Source of the DNA: Nitrososphaerota archaeon
GTDB lineage: Archaea > Thermoproteota > Nitrososphaeria > Nitrososphaerales > Nitrosopumilaceae
Length of the DNA: 63,716 nt
Reading direction: 5' to 3'
Assembly (NCBI GenBank): GCA_028867735.1
Contig: JAGWFW010000005.1
Span: 1 to 63,716, forward strand
Shown: in pieces, positions 16,318 to 25,207 of the stretch
Layout of the letters: each line of letters opens with the position of its first letter
How positions within the stretch are numbered: position 1 is the stretch's first letter
Notes under the pieces: model-generated
Told to the model about the DNA's origin: nothing
Database searches by the model: none
What the model saw: the letters and a program-made list of their open reading frames with translations, nothing else
Made by a program: the position numbers and the translations under genes

Positions 16318-18021
16318 ATGAGCAATGTTTTAGAACATTTTCCAGAAGAATTTCAGCCAAGGCAGATACAGAAGGACATACTGCATGCAATGGAGCAAGA
16401 GCTCAAGTCGGGATACAAGATTGTCGTACTTTCAGCACCGACGGGAGTTGGAAAATCTCTCATTGCTGCAACACTTGCAAGATACTATGGCAAGTCATTT
16501 GTCATTACGGCCTCAAAACAGCTTCAGGACCAGTATTCAAAAGACCTCAAGTTCCTCAACCCTGTCAAGGGAAAATCTAATTTTGCGTGCCTCAAACTCA
16601 TGGAGCACCAAGGAATATCCAAGACAGAAACTAAGAAAGCTGTTCAAAGAGGTCTGACATGTGAAAAGGGATTGTGTGAGGAGACCGTCAAAATAAAAGG
16701 AAAGGAGGTCAAAGAGTTTTGCAAGTTCAAGCCCAGGATTGGCGAGCTTGAGCCAAATTCCAAGAATCCTTATTGTTTCTACTATGAACAAAAATATCGC
16801 GCCCTAGTTTCTGATCATTCCATTTGGAATTATGCTGCATATTTTCAGCTTATGAGATTTGGCAGGAAAGTATATGCCGATTACATCAACAAACCAGTTG
16901 CCATCTTTGATGAAGCGCACAAGATAGAAGACCAGATAATCCAATTCATTGGCATTGATGTCTACAATGCACACATAACGGAATGCAAGATTGACATAAA
17001 GAGTTATTCACTTGATGATGCCAAGATGGTCGTACAGCTGCTCAATGATCTTGCAATATCGTACTCTGAGCAGATCAAAGAGTTGCAGGAAAGCAGATCA
17101 TTTCAAATAAACCCAGACTATATGCAGCTTGCAAGGCTAGAGTCTCGTTATGAAAAGATGGCAAACGCCAAGGTGGAACTGGAGCTAAACAAGGACAATT
17201 TTGTCATAAACAACCCATACTTTGACGAGAGGGGAAACCTGAGATCGCTATCTGTAAAGCCTCTTGACATCTCAAAATATGTTAAAACATTCTTTGACAT
17301 TGATACTCAGGTCTTCATGTCTGCTACAATTGACAAGGCCAGCTTTTGTGAAAATACCGGGCTTGATCCTGAAGATGTTGCCTTTGTGGATACACCAAAA
17401 TCACCATTTCCTCCCGACAAGAGAAGAATCAGCTTCCTAAACATTAGAAAGCTTAGCTATTCATCTAGCTGGGATGACGAGCGTGCGGTAATATCAAAGA
17501 TTGATGATATCTTATCCCAGCACCAAAATGAGCGGGGTCTGATACTTACTTCATCGGAGAAACGATGTATTGACATACGGAATAATCTTTCACAGAAAAA
17601 TAAAAGCAGGATTAGAATTTGCCACAGTAGAAATGAGAATGGAATGACACAGGATGAGATAATTCAGCAGCATGCAACGGACGAAGGTGGAGTGTTGCTA
17701 TCATCGTCGTTATGGGAGGGAGTTGACCTGAAAGATGATCTGTCAAGATTCCAGATTATAGCAAAATCTCCATATCCTAACTTGAGTGAAAAAAGAACCA
17801 AGGATAAGATGCAGAAATTTCCCTTGTGGTACAAGTCTCAGACGTTAGTGAAGCTATTGCAGGGGTTTGGCAGGTCGATTAGAAGCGAGAATGATTGGGC
17901 AGTAACGTATGTGCTCGATGAGGCTGCAAACGACTTGTTATATCAATGCAAGCCAATGGTTCCCAAGGCATACTATGATGTTCTGGGGTTTCCAAGCTAT
18001 AGAGATCTACGTGAAATTTAA
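16318..18021 (+). CDS. XPD/Rad3-like superfamily 2 DNA helicase with iron-sulfur cluster
   Basis: This 567-residue protein has Walker A SAPTGVGKS (about 39-47) and the DEAH box (FDEAHK, about 200). Four Cys lie between them, CLKL, CEKGLC and CKFK plus CFYY, in the positions of the XPD iron-sulfur domain. C-terminal motifs V/VI (SSSLWEGVDL and QGFGRSIRSE) are clear. XPD-type helicases unwind 5'-3' in nucleotide excision repair; DinG-like function is an alternative. The gene is preceded by a 123-bp non-coding gap, so it probably has its own promoter. Confidence 0.93.
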   Translation: MSNVLEHFPEEFQPRQIQKDILHAMEQELKSGYKIVVLSAPTGVGKSLIAATLARYYGKSFVITASKQLQDQYSKDLKFLNPVKGKSNFACLKLMEHQGISKTETKKAVQRGLTCEKGLCEETVKIKGKEVKEFCKFKPRIGELEPNSKNPYCFYYEQKYRALVSDHSIWNYAAYFQLMRFGRKVYADYINKPVAIFDEAHKIEDQIIQFIGIDVYNAHITECKIDIKSYSLDDAKMVVQLLNDLAISYSEQIKELQESRSFQINPDYMQLARLESRYEKMANAKVELELNKDNFVINNPYFDERGNLRSLSVKPLDISKYVKTFFDIDTQVFMSATIDKASFCENTGLDPEDVAFVDTPKSPFPPDKRRISFLNIRKLSYSSSWDDERAVISKIDDILSQHQNERGLILTSSEKRCIDIRNNLSQKNKSRIRICHSRNENGMTQDEIIQQHATDEGGVLLSSSLWEGVDLKDDLSRFQIIAKSPYPNLSEKRTKDKMQKFPLWYKSQTLVKLLQGFGRSIRSENDWAVTYVLDEAANDLLYQCKPMVPKAYYDVLGFPSYRDLREI

Positions 18022-18050
18022 CGAGTTTACTTGTATCTAAAAAAGAAAGA

Positions 18051-18356
18051 CTAGCACGCGATCTCGTGTATTGGGTTTTCAAGTTCTGCTAGGGTAAATA
18101 CAAATCTGGACCCCTCAAACTCTGTCGTGCCTTCTCGTTCCCAGTTTATCTTGTAGGTCTTTGTTGTGTGCCCCCCGACTATTGAGATTGTTTTTGGCAC
18201 TGCAGCATACAGTTTTTCTACCTTGTCCTTGTCGCGTGTCATAAGAAGGGATCTGCGCCTCTTCATGAGATACTTGATTGCCACATTCTTGTGCTGATGG
18301 CCCTCTACCTCTATCTTCTCGTTGCCAAGGTCTATGGTAAATTTCCTTTTTCCCAT
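18051..18356 (-). CDS. Small basic protein, unknown function
   Basis: The 101-residue protein has a basic middle (KYLMKRRRSLLMTRDKDKVEK) and beta-rich ends (KRKFTIDLGNEKIEVEGH; RFVFTLAELENP). A role in nucleic acid binding is possible but not shown. It is convergent with the XPD-like helicase gene, with 29 bp between the stops. No domain was recognised. Confidence 0.65.
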   Translation of the reverse strand: MGKRKFTIDLGNEKIEVEGHQHKNVAIKYLMKRRRSLLMTRDKDKVEKLYAAVPKTISIVGGHTTKTYKINWEREGTTEFEGSRFVFTLAELENPIHEIAC

Positions 18357-18506
18357 GCTTGTCTAAATTACAATTTTCCTCAAAAGACGGGCTGACAAAT
18401 TGACATTAGCTTCTGCATTGAAAATTATGACAAAACCTCATGAGATGGGGTTATGACAAGTTGCCGAAATTAGAACAAGGCATAGATTAGACGCTATTCA
18501 GATTTT

Positions 18507-20318
18507 TTACACTATTACTTTCAATGATCTCTTTTTTAACATAAAGTATAGCGGAGTGCCAATGCAAATCGACGAATAAGTACCGCAAATTAGGCCAAAA
18601 AGTATTGCAAGAGAAAAGTTCTGTAACGGCTCTGCGGCAAAAAAGTAGACGCAAAGAGCAGCTATTACGACCGTAATGAGTGTGTTAACTGATCTGGTCA
18701 TCATCTGCCATATGCTTTGATTAATGACTGCATGAAGTTCCTCAGTGTTATTCACTGCCTTGAGGCGCAGATTTTCACGAATCCTGTCAAATATCACGAT
18801 GGTATTGTATGTTGCAAACCCGATGACAGTCAGTATGGCTGCAATGAATGTGACATCTATTTCCAGTTTGAATATGGCAAACATGGCCAAGACAAAAAAG
18901 GCCGAGTTTAAAACAGAGATTGCGCTTGTAATAGAGAACCTCCATGAGAATCTTATGGTAACAAATGTTACTACCGCAGCTACTGCAACAAGTATAACAT
19001 AGAGCGCCTTTGTTGCAAGGTCTTGTGCAACAGCAGGGTCGTATGTATTTTCCTCATAAGATACGTTTTTTGTATAGTTTTCCTTGAAGGCGGAAATTAC
19101 TGTATTTATGTCAGTAGAATTTAGTATATTGTCAAATCGTACAGCAATCGTATTGCTATTTTGGCCACCAATTGCTACAGTTGCAGGTGGAACACCAGCA
19201 TCTTCCATTATTGTAGTTGCGATATCCTGTGTGATTGGCTTGTCAAGTGTTATATCAAGTGCTGTTCCTGCCTTGAAATCTATATCATAGTTTAGTTCAG
19301 TGGTAAATAGCATAAACACACCTAATGCTGCTATGCCTGCAGAAATTGCGAAAAATTTGTAGCGATGTTTTACAAAGCTAAAGTGCTTTAGTGATTCCGG
19401 AGTTGGTCTTATTCTAATGCCGAAAAAGGACAGCCTTTTTACCAAGTCTGACTGTACAAGTAGTTTCAACAATATTCTTGAGAGAAAGACATTGCTTGCA
19501 ATGCTTACTATGATGCTCAGTATCAAAGTAAACGCAAATCCCTTGATGGGGCCTATTCCCGCAAAAAACAGAACCAAACCTGCTATTACAGTAGTGATGT
19601 TGGCATGCATGATTATGTGGAACGAGTTGTGTTCTCCTCGCTTTAGCGCATCAGTGATGGATTCCCCCCTTCTTAATTCCTCTCTGATTCTCTCATATGC
19701 TATGATGTTTGCATCAACTGCAATTCCCATTCCAAGTACAAAGGTTACCACCGCTGCAAGCGATAAAACTCCGTGGAAAACGTTGAAGAAAAGAAGCAAG
19801 AGCCACAGATACGTTGCAACAGTAAAACTTGCTACAAGCCCCACACCACGGTAAAATATCATCATGAAACCCAAAATTATTCCAAGTGCGATTACCCCTG
19901 ACCAGAAGGTAGCCTTGAGATCGCTTTTGCCAAGTACGCCGCCTACTGTTTCGGAATATTTCTCTGTCAGTTTTACTGGCAAGCCATTCTGGTCTTCCAT
20001 GATTGATTTGACCTGGGAGTTGTTTGATACTCCTGCAAGCTCCACTTTTATCTCATTATTTCCCTCTATGCTTACCTGCGGTTCTGATACCCCAAGCGAG
20101 TTTGCACGTGTAGCCAAGATCTTGGCAGTATTTAGGAGGACATTTTGGTCTACTGGTTTTCCGGGCTGGAGAGATTCTGCCGTATACAGTATCTCGTACC
20201 CTCCTTTGAACTCTAGTCCTATCACGGTATGAGATATGAGATACGGGGTTGTAGCAGCCATGGTTGCAGATAGAGCAAGAATTATCAGCAGAAAAAGTCC
20301 GAGCGGTTGTTTTTTCAA
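18507..20318 (-). CDS. secDF: SecD-SecF fusion, protein-export accessory subunit
   Basis: One 603-residue chain contains both halves of the RND-type export accessory complex. The SecD half (about 1-300) has HTVIGLEFKGGYEILY and the membrane motif GMGIAVDANIIAYERIREE. The SecF half (about 305-603) has NYDIDFKAGTALDI and VIGFATYNTIVIFDRIRENL. About 12 membrane helices are expected. The complex uses the proton gradient to pull proteins through SecYEG. The chain is short for a fusion because the SecD periplasmic domain is reduced to about 90 residues. It appears monocistronic, with about 150 bp of AT-rich DNA on each side. Confidence 0.95.
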   Translation of the reverse strand: MKKQPLGLFLLIILALSATMAATTPYLISHTVIGLEFKGGYEILYTAESLQPGKPVDQNVLLNTAKILATRANSLGVSEPQVSIEGNNEIKVELAGVSNNSQVKSIMEDQNGLPVKLTEKYSETVGGVLGKSDLKATFWSGVIALGIILGFMMIFYRGVGLVASFTVATYLWLLLLFFNVFHGVLSLAAVVTFVLGMGIAVDANIIAYERIREELRRGESITDALKRGEHNSFHIIMHANITTVIAGLVLFFAGIGPIKGFAFTLILSIIVSIASNVFLSRILLKLLVQSDLVKRLSFFGIRIRPTPESLKHFSFVKHRYKFFAISAGIAALGVFMLFTTELNYDIDFKAGTALDITLDKPITQDIATTIMEDAGVPPATVAIGGQNSNTIAVRFDNILNSTDINTVISAFKENYTKNVSYEENTYDPAVAQDLATKALYVILVAVAAVVTFVTIRFSWRFSITSAISVLNSAFFVLAMFAIFKLEIDVTFIAAILTVIGFATYNTIVIFDRIRENLRLKAVNNTEELHAVINQSIWQMMTRSVNTLITVVIAALCVYFFAAEPLQNFSLAILFGLICGTYSSICIGTPLYFMLKKRSLKVIV

Positions 20319-20470
20319 TTTGCCTTTTTTCTAGCAACTATGTATTTTACAATATAGGTACATTCAACTAAGTTTTCCAAAACCAAGTATAGTTAACCCA
20401 TGAATTTACTATATGAAAAATAAAAAATTAGAAAAATAGAGAATAACATTTTCTCTATTTTTAATTTGAT

Positions 20471-20755
20471 CTAGTCTTGATGTTCTCCATCACCAGCGGA
20501 GCCTTGGTTTGATGCGTTATTGTCATCGTTCGCCTCGCCATCACTGTGATTGTCTATGTTGTTGGACTGGCTGTTCTGTGAATCGGATTGGTCTGGCTGA
20601 TCCACTGCTTGAGAATTTGCATTGTTCGTAGTAGCTGGCTGTGCAAAGACTTTGTCCTCTGCCATCATTGCAATTCCAGCAACTACTACAACTGCAATCA
20701 GGTGTAGTGCTACGATGGTCTTTGTTTTGTTTATCTTTCTCACCTCGAATACCAA
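20471..20755 (-). CDS. Small secreted or membrane-anchored Asn/Asp/Ser-rich protein
   Basis: This 94-residue protein has a basic start (VRKINKTK), one hydrophobic helix (about 13-32, ending AEDKVFAQP, a plausible signal cleavage site) and a low-complexity acidic tail of Asn, Asp, Gln, Ser and Gly. It is probably exported, with a disordered, hydrophilic outer tail. It is divergent from the tandem-wHTH regulator, sharing the 161-bp spacer. No family was recognised. Confidence 0.65.
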   Translation of the reverse strand: MVFEVRKINKTKTIVALHLIAVVVVAGIAMMAEDKVFAQPATTNNANSQAVDQPDQSDSQNSQSNNIDNHSDGEANDDNNASNQGSAGDGEHQD

Positions 20756-20916
20756 ATTGCCAAAATTTGTATATTATAATTGAGGGACGACTGACTAAAT
20801 TTTGTTTATTTCCAGTCACACAAATTTCATTATAAGCAATAACATTTAGCTAACCGCACCTGTAATGTAATTAGCCTTTATTATGGCACATTTTCAGTGA
20901 TAGAAGGAGAAGACTG

Positions 20917-21474
20917 TTGCGCGATGGAAAAAGTCAGGACCACGACGATTCTGAAATCAGATCTAGAATATACAATTACATTGAAAAAAATCCCGGTGCG
21001 CATCTTAGAATGATCACAAGAGAGTTGCAGTTAGGAATGGGTGCAACCCAGCATCACCTTGATGTATTGGAAAGATCTGGAAGAATAAAATCTCAAAGAA
21101 TCAATGTGTACAGACACTATTTTGTGATGGGAGTACTTGATACAGAGCATCACATACTTGCTTTTTTAAGGCAAGAGACTGCGCGTGACATACTCATATA
21201 TCTACTGGAACATCCTTGGTCTACACAGAGCGATATTGTAAATTTCAAGGGATTTTCTGCACCGACAATAAGCTGGCACATGTCAAGACTTGAAGAATCT
21301 GGTCTTGTCAGGTCTGTGAAAGAGGGGCGGACCATGAAATATTCCATAATAGATAGTCAGAGTATTGCCGGTGCACTTAAAACATATCATACAAACATCT
21401 GGGATAAATTGCTCAGTAGATTTGCAGAACTCTTCATACAGATATCATCAGACATGAAGGAGGAAGATGACTAG
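20917..21474 (+). CDS. Tandem winged-helix transcriptional regulator
   Basis: The protein (185 residues) contains two winged-helix domains. The first (about 12-75) has ARMITRELQLGMGATQHHLDVLERSGRI-type helices; the second (about 85-155) has TQSDIVNFKGFSAPTISWHMSRLEESGLV. This layout is typical of archaeal ArsR/MarR-like regulators. It starts with TTG preceded by a purine-rich ribosome site (gaaggaga, 20903-20910). The next membrane-protein gene starts on the last base of its stop codon, so they are coupled. Targets might include the divergent small secreted protein. Confidence 0.85.
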   Translation: MRDGKSQDHDDSEIRSRIYNYIEKNPGAHLRMITRELQLGMGATQHHLDVLERSGRIKSQRINVYRHYFVMGVLDTEHHILAFLRQETARDILIYLLEHPWSTQSDIVNFKGFSAPTISWHMSRLEESGLVRSVKEGRTMKYSIIDSQSIAGALKTYHTNIWDKLLSRFAELFIQISSDMKEEDD

Positions 21475-21797
21475 TGCCGCAGAACATCTTCTTGGCTGTA
21501 ACCAACATGAGGGAGGTTGGAGGAGAGATGCCGGATCTTCCAGAATCTCTTGATTTTGCTACGGGAGTTTTTGCAGCAGTCTTGCTTGTAATGTCATTAC
21601 TAGCATACAAACGAACCAAGCTGAAAAGGCTCATTTTTGTTAGTGCGGCTTTTGGTCTTTATGCATTTAGGGCAATACTTCCAAGATTGGAAATTCTATT
21701 GCCGTCAACTGAAGCAACCACGGTAGAGGTCATACTATCCTCGATTGGATTTGTAATACTGGCTTTGTTTTTTGTGGCAATAGTAAGAAAGAGATGA
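21474..21797 (+). CDS. Three-helix membrane protein, unknown function
   Basis: This 107-residue protein with GTG start sits one base into the stop codon of the wHTH regulator. It has three predicted membrane helices (about 28-45, 52-70, 85-103) and a basic end (IVRKR). Pairing a small membrane protein with a wHTH regulator resembles regulator/anti-regulator or sensor couples in haloarchaea and thaumarchaea, but no function is established. Confidence 0.7.
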   Translation: MPQNIFLAVTNMREVGGEMPDLPESLDFATGVFAAVLLVMSLLAYKRTKLKRLIFVSAAFGLYAFRAILPRLEILLPSTEATTVEVILSSIGFVILALFFVAIVRKR

Positions 21798-21930
21798 GAA
21801 ATACGTATCGGGAGAAAAAATAGTTTGTTAAAAAAAATGTTTAATGTTTGATACCTGATTATACGATTTCGAAGTCGGACCAGATCCAAAAAAAGTCAAA
21901 TGAGCCCATGCTGTCTTTACTCTCATGAAA

Positions 21931-22008
21931 TGGTGGGACCGGCCGGACTTGAACCGGCGACCTCTAGCACCCCAGGCTAGCATCATGACCAAGCTAGACT
22001 ACGGTCCC
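21931..22008 (-). tRNA. tRNA-Pro(GGG)
   Basis: Read on the minus strand, the acceptor stem GGGACCG/CGGTCCC closes a cloverleaf. The anticodon stem is CTAGC/GCTAG, with loop CTGGGGT giving anticodon GGG. The T-arm is GCCGG-TTCAAGT-CCGGC. The discriminator A and the CCA end are encoded (21931-21934). No intron is present. Confidence 0.96.
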
Positions 22009-22056
22009 TCAAGTTGCTGGCCAGTATTGAAATTATTAAATGGTAGGATTAGATAT

Positions 22057-23199
22057 TCAGAGCCACTTTTCTAGCCGCTCTTTTTCAAATTTTTCCTTTT
22101 CCAAGAAATAGTCAGGTGTCGGAGGTTTCAGTTCGGTTACAGGAGCTGGATCTGCATACATGTCTACCCTAAGATATCCGGCAGTCTTTTTTCCCGTCTC
22201 GAGATAACATCCGCCTTTTCCATCAAAGACTGCCCCCTCGAATTCTTTTTTTATCTTTGAGACTATGTTTTTTGCAACAGCTATTCCCTCGCCTTCTGCA
22301 AATATTCCAGCCTTTGGTACAGCAATTTTGTCTGTTACCATTATCTGGTTTACATCGCCTATTGCGTATACATTGTCAGACTTTGTCCTGCAGGTCCTGT
22401 CTACCTCAATAAACTTGCCTGGCTGTGCCAGCCCACAATCAACTGCGACAAGCGGTACCTTGTGCGGAGGAACGGCAATCAGCAGATCAAACTCTGCCTC
22501 CCCGGATTCGAATTTTATCTTGTGCTGTTCCACAGATACCGTCTTATGGTTTCCATGAAATTCAATGTTTTTTGATTTTAGAATCTGCAGTATTTCTTCG
22601 CTCACCTGAGGCCCCCCGGCTGGAAGCGTGATGGGAGTGAGACTGTAAAAGTCCATTTGGATGGAATTGCTTGTCCCGGTTTCTTCCAGTACGGATCTGA
22701 TTAATAGTGCAGCTTCATATGGCGCTGGAGGACATTTGTATGGAAGGCCGGTAATTGCCATCGCTATCCTGCCTGATTTCATGCTGCGTACTGCATCACG
22801 AATCCTTGGAACGTCGTTGATGTCATATAGCACAAGACTGTTTTCTTTCAGGCCTGGAATCTGTTCCGGTGCAAGCTCGACTCCCAGTGCAACTATCAGA
22901 TAATCATAGTGCAATCTCCGATAGCTTGTTCTTACAATTTTATTCTGCAGGTCTATCTTGGTCACGTTTTCATTGATAAACTCGATTCCCTTTTTTGTGA
23001 TACCCTCAAGGGGTTTCTTTGAGGTTTCAAACTCCCTCGAGCCTGCAATCATCCAGAGTTTGACAAGGTCCATCATGAACCAGTCTTTCTTGTCCACGAT
23101 TGTGATTCGTGTGTCTTGGGTAAGATTCTCCCGTAGCTCGTTTGCTGCTGAAAGGCCGCCAAATCCTCCGCCCAGAATTACTATGTTCGTTGGCCTAAT
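22057..23199 (-). CDS. FAD-dependent NAD(P)/sulfide-quinone-type oxidoreductase, apparent ATT start
   Basis: This is a pyridine nucleotide-disulfide-type flavoprotein related to sulfide:quinone oxidoreductase and NADH dehydrogenase-like enzymes. The first GTG (23097) would remove the FAD motif. Upstream in frame the sequence reads TNIVILGGGFGGLSAANELR, the family N-terminus, and the only plausible start before it is ATT at 23199 (380 residues). The second dinucleotide site and the C-terminal FAD motif (DNVYAIGDVNQI) are present. It follows the SDR gene by 13 nt. The cysteine pair of true SQR was not identified, so the substrate is open. Confidence 0.85.
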   Translation of the reverse strand: MRPTNIVILGGGFGGLSAANELRENLTQDTRITIVDKKDWFMMDLVKLWMIAGSREFETSKKPLEGITKKGIEFINENVTKIDLQNKIVRTSYRRLHYDYLIVALGVELAPEQIPGLKENSLVLYDINDVPRIRDAVRSMKSGRIAMAITGLPYKCPPAPYEAALLIRSVLEETGTSNSIQMDFYSLTPITLPAGGPQVSEEILQILKSKNIEFHGNHKTVSVEQHKIKFESGEAEFDLLIAVPPHKVPLVAVDCGLAQPGKFIEVDRTCRTKSDNVYAIGDVNQIMVTDKIAVPKAGIFAEGEGIAVAKNIVSKIKKEFEGAVFDGKGGCYLETGKKTAGYLRVDMYADPAPVTELKPPTPDYFLEKEKFEKERLEKWL

Positions 23200-23212
23200 A
23201 CCAAGACACGCC

Positions 23213-23965
23213 CTATCTTTCTTGAGTTGTCGGCCTTATGGTTATCTCGTTTACGTTCATGTGAGGCGGGGACTCTACTGCAAACAGTATAGAATTTGCA
23301 ATGTCTTCTGACCTGAGGGCCTGCATGGTTTTGGCAGATTTTACAAATGCCTCAAGTGATTTGTCAGTGATTGTGTTTGTAAGCTCGGTATCAACCACTC
23401 CAGGTTCAATTGTTGTAATGCGTATGTTGTTTCGTGCCGAGAGTTCCTGTCTTAGCCCCTCGCTGAATGCCCTTACCGCATATTTTGTCGCACAGTATAC
23501 GCTTCCTGCAGGAAATACTATTCTTCCTGCAATTGAGGATATGTTTACTATGTGACCAGAATTTTGTTTGAGCAGATGCGGAACCGCGGCAGCGGTACAA
23601 TACAGGACACCCTTGATGTTTACATCAACCATCCTTTCCCATTCGTCAACTTTGAGGTTTTTTACAAAACTCAACGGCATCAAACCGGCATTGTTAACTA
23701 GAATATCAATTCTATTCCATTTTTTTATTGCTGCATCGATTAGGTTTTCACAGTCACTGCGTTTTGTTACATCGCATGCAACCGTGATGCATTCCCCTCC
23801 AGATTTTTCAATTTCTTTTTGCAGCTGATCCAGTCTGTCTTTTCGTCTTGCAGCTGCAACAACCTTTGCGCCTGCTTTTGCAATTGATAGAGCAGTAGCA
23901 TATCCAATTCCGCTGCTTGCACCAGTTATTACAGCAACATTTCCCTTGATCATATCAAAAATCAT
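23213..23965 (-). CDS. SDR-family NADP-dependent oxidoreductase (YdfG-like)
   Basis: This classical SDR of 250 residues has TGASSGIG (about 14-21), AARRKDRL for NADP preference, NNAG (about 92-95), NISSIAG with the catalytic Ser and YCATKYA with the catalytic Tyr/Lys (about 157-163). The sequence resembles the YdfG/serine 3-dehydrogenase branch. The preferred start is ATG 23965, with an alternative ATG at 23953. It is the first gene of a two-gene operon with the flavoprotein. Confidence 0.9.
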   Translation of the reverse strand: MIFDMIKGNVAVITGASSGIGYATALSIAKAGAKVVAAARRKDRLDQLQKEIEKSGGECITVACDVTKRSDCENLIDAAIKKWNRIDILVNNAGLMPLSFVKNLKVDEWERMVDVNIKGVLYCTAAAVPHLLKQNSGHIVNISSIAGRIVFPAGSVYCATKYAVRAFSEGLRQELSARNNIRITTIEPGVVDTELTNTITDKSLEAFVKSAKTMQALRSEDIANSILFAVESPPHMNVNEITIRPTTQER

Positions 23966-24072
23966 TTTTCATCAAGGTCTTTTTGCTTAAAAGTCTTGTC
24001 AATTAATTCCAATAATTATAGAAACTAACTTTGTTTCTTAACATTGATTTAGGATCAAGTTCGATCAGAGCT

Positions 24073-24297
24073 ATGGAACAAGTGGACTGTGCATACTGTG
24101 GAGAAAAAACTGATCTTCCATTTCAATGCAATTACTGTAGCGACAAGTTTTGTGCAGAGCACAGGCTGCCAGAAGATCACAGGTGTGTCAAGCTGCATCA
24201 GATTAGAGCAAAAAGATTTGGGGAAAATAAAGTTCAAAGAAGAAAAGGTACTGGCAGGCAAGGTTTTATGAAGCGGGTCTTTGGCAAGTTCGGCTAG
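24073..24297 (+). CDS. AN1-type zinc finger protein
   Basis: The 74-residue protein begins MEQVDCAYCGEKTDLPFQC and continues with NYCSDKFCAEHRLPEDHRC. This is the full Cys/His set of an AN1 zinc finger, followed by a basic tail. The open frame extends back to a TTG at 24031, but ATG 24073 starts directly before the finger. AN1 fingers occur in ubiquitin/proteasome-linked stress proteins of eukaryotes; archaeal roles are unknown. Its stop interlocks with the stop of the convergent membrane gene (CTAG). Confidence 0.85.
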   Translation: MEQVDCAYCGEKTDLPFQCNYCSDKFCAEHRLPEDHRCVKLHQIRAKRFGENKVQRRKGTGRQGFMKRVFGKFG

Positions 24298-24566
24298 TAT
24301 AGGGCTTTTTGTGGATTAAGTTTTGATATCTTTGCTTGGTAAAACAGAGCAATTGCCAACGCCAGCAACACACCTGCAGTAAGCCAATGGGCCACGTGCA
24401 TGAGAAGATACGCTACTCCAAATCCAATGCATGATATGGCCTGGGTTAGGAGCTTTATCCAGTTTGGTATCTTGGCTGCCCTGCTAATCATTTCTATGAT
24501 AAATAAAGCCGCAACAGGATAGATTATTATCTCAAAGTAGACGTCAAGGTCTATCCCGTTGTGCAT
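24294..24566 (-). CDS. Small membrane protein, unknown function
   Basis: The 90-residue protein has three hydrophobic helices (about 10-28, 37-56, 60-77) and a short basic end. It lies 27 bp after the GINS gene on the same strand and may be co-transcribed with it. It interlocks with the AN1 zinc finger gene at the 3' end. No family was recognised. Confidence 0.65.
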   Translation of the reverse strand: MHNGIDLDVYFEIIIYPVAALFIIEMISRAAKIPNWIKLLTQAISCIGFGVAYLLMHVAHWLTAGVLLALAIALFYQAKISKLNPQKALY

Positions 24567-24593
24567 GCTGCATCATCTGTAGTTGCCCAATTT

Positions 24594-25151
24594 CTAGTCT
24601 TCCCAGATTATCTTCGCCGCTACCTTTTTGGCAATCAGGGCCCGTGCGTTCTCAAACGGCAAGGTTGCAACATCTTCAGCCTCAAACGGGCCATATGTCT
24701 GAAGATCTGTTCCTACAATCTGGTCTATTGGTTTGAGAAATCTCACGACTACAGTCCTAGATCTGTGATTTTCCGCTACGGTTTCTAGAAGCTTCAACCT
24801 GCCGTTCAATGTTGCGGAGAGAATGGTCTCTTTTCTCTGCCTTAGTTCATCCTCAGAATCAAGGATGAATCTTTCTTCATCAAGAAGATTCGAATAGTCA
24901 ATCTCTTCAGAATCAGCTGCCTTTTCAATTCTGATTTTCAAAAGAAGAGATGTCATGTCGGTTATCATTTTTACAAGCGAGTCTTTGATTTTGGATTCAA
25001 CTCCATCATAGTCCTGATTTTTTAAATTTCCAAGAAATTCTGCAATGTTGTTGTACAGCTTGGAATCTAGCTCCTGTACTGAATCATTTTCTACTTCCCG
25101 GAGAAGCAAGGAATACAATGAATTTGCATCAATTTTTTTTGTTTCTGACAT
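24594..25151 (-). CDS. GINS complex subunit (Gins51/Gins15 type)
   Basis: The 185-residue protein has a helical N-terminal A-domain and a small beta-rich C-terminal B-domain. The latter contains VVRFLKPIDQIVGTDLQTYGPFEAEDVATLPFENARALI (about residues 133-175), the archaeal Gins51 signature. GINS links the MCM helicase to primase and the Cdc45/RecJ-like factor at the replication fork. The gene lies about 11 kb from the candidate origin and faces away from glutamine synthetase across a 56-bp spacer. Confidence 0.88.
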   Translation of the reverse strand: MSETKKIDANSLYSLLLREVENDSVQELDSKLYNNIAEFLGNLKNQDYDGVESKIKDSLVKMITDMTSLLLKIRIEKAADSEEIDYSNLLDEERFILDSEDELRQRKETILSATLNGRLKLLETVAENHRSRTVVVRFLKPIDQIVGTDLQTYGPFEAEDVATLPFENARALIAKKVAAKIIWED

Positions 25152-25207
25152 TTACACACCCAACAATACTTAAATCATAGACCCCTTTGTGTTATGATCA
25201 AGGTGCA

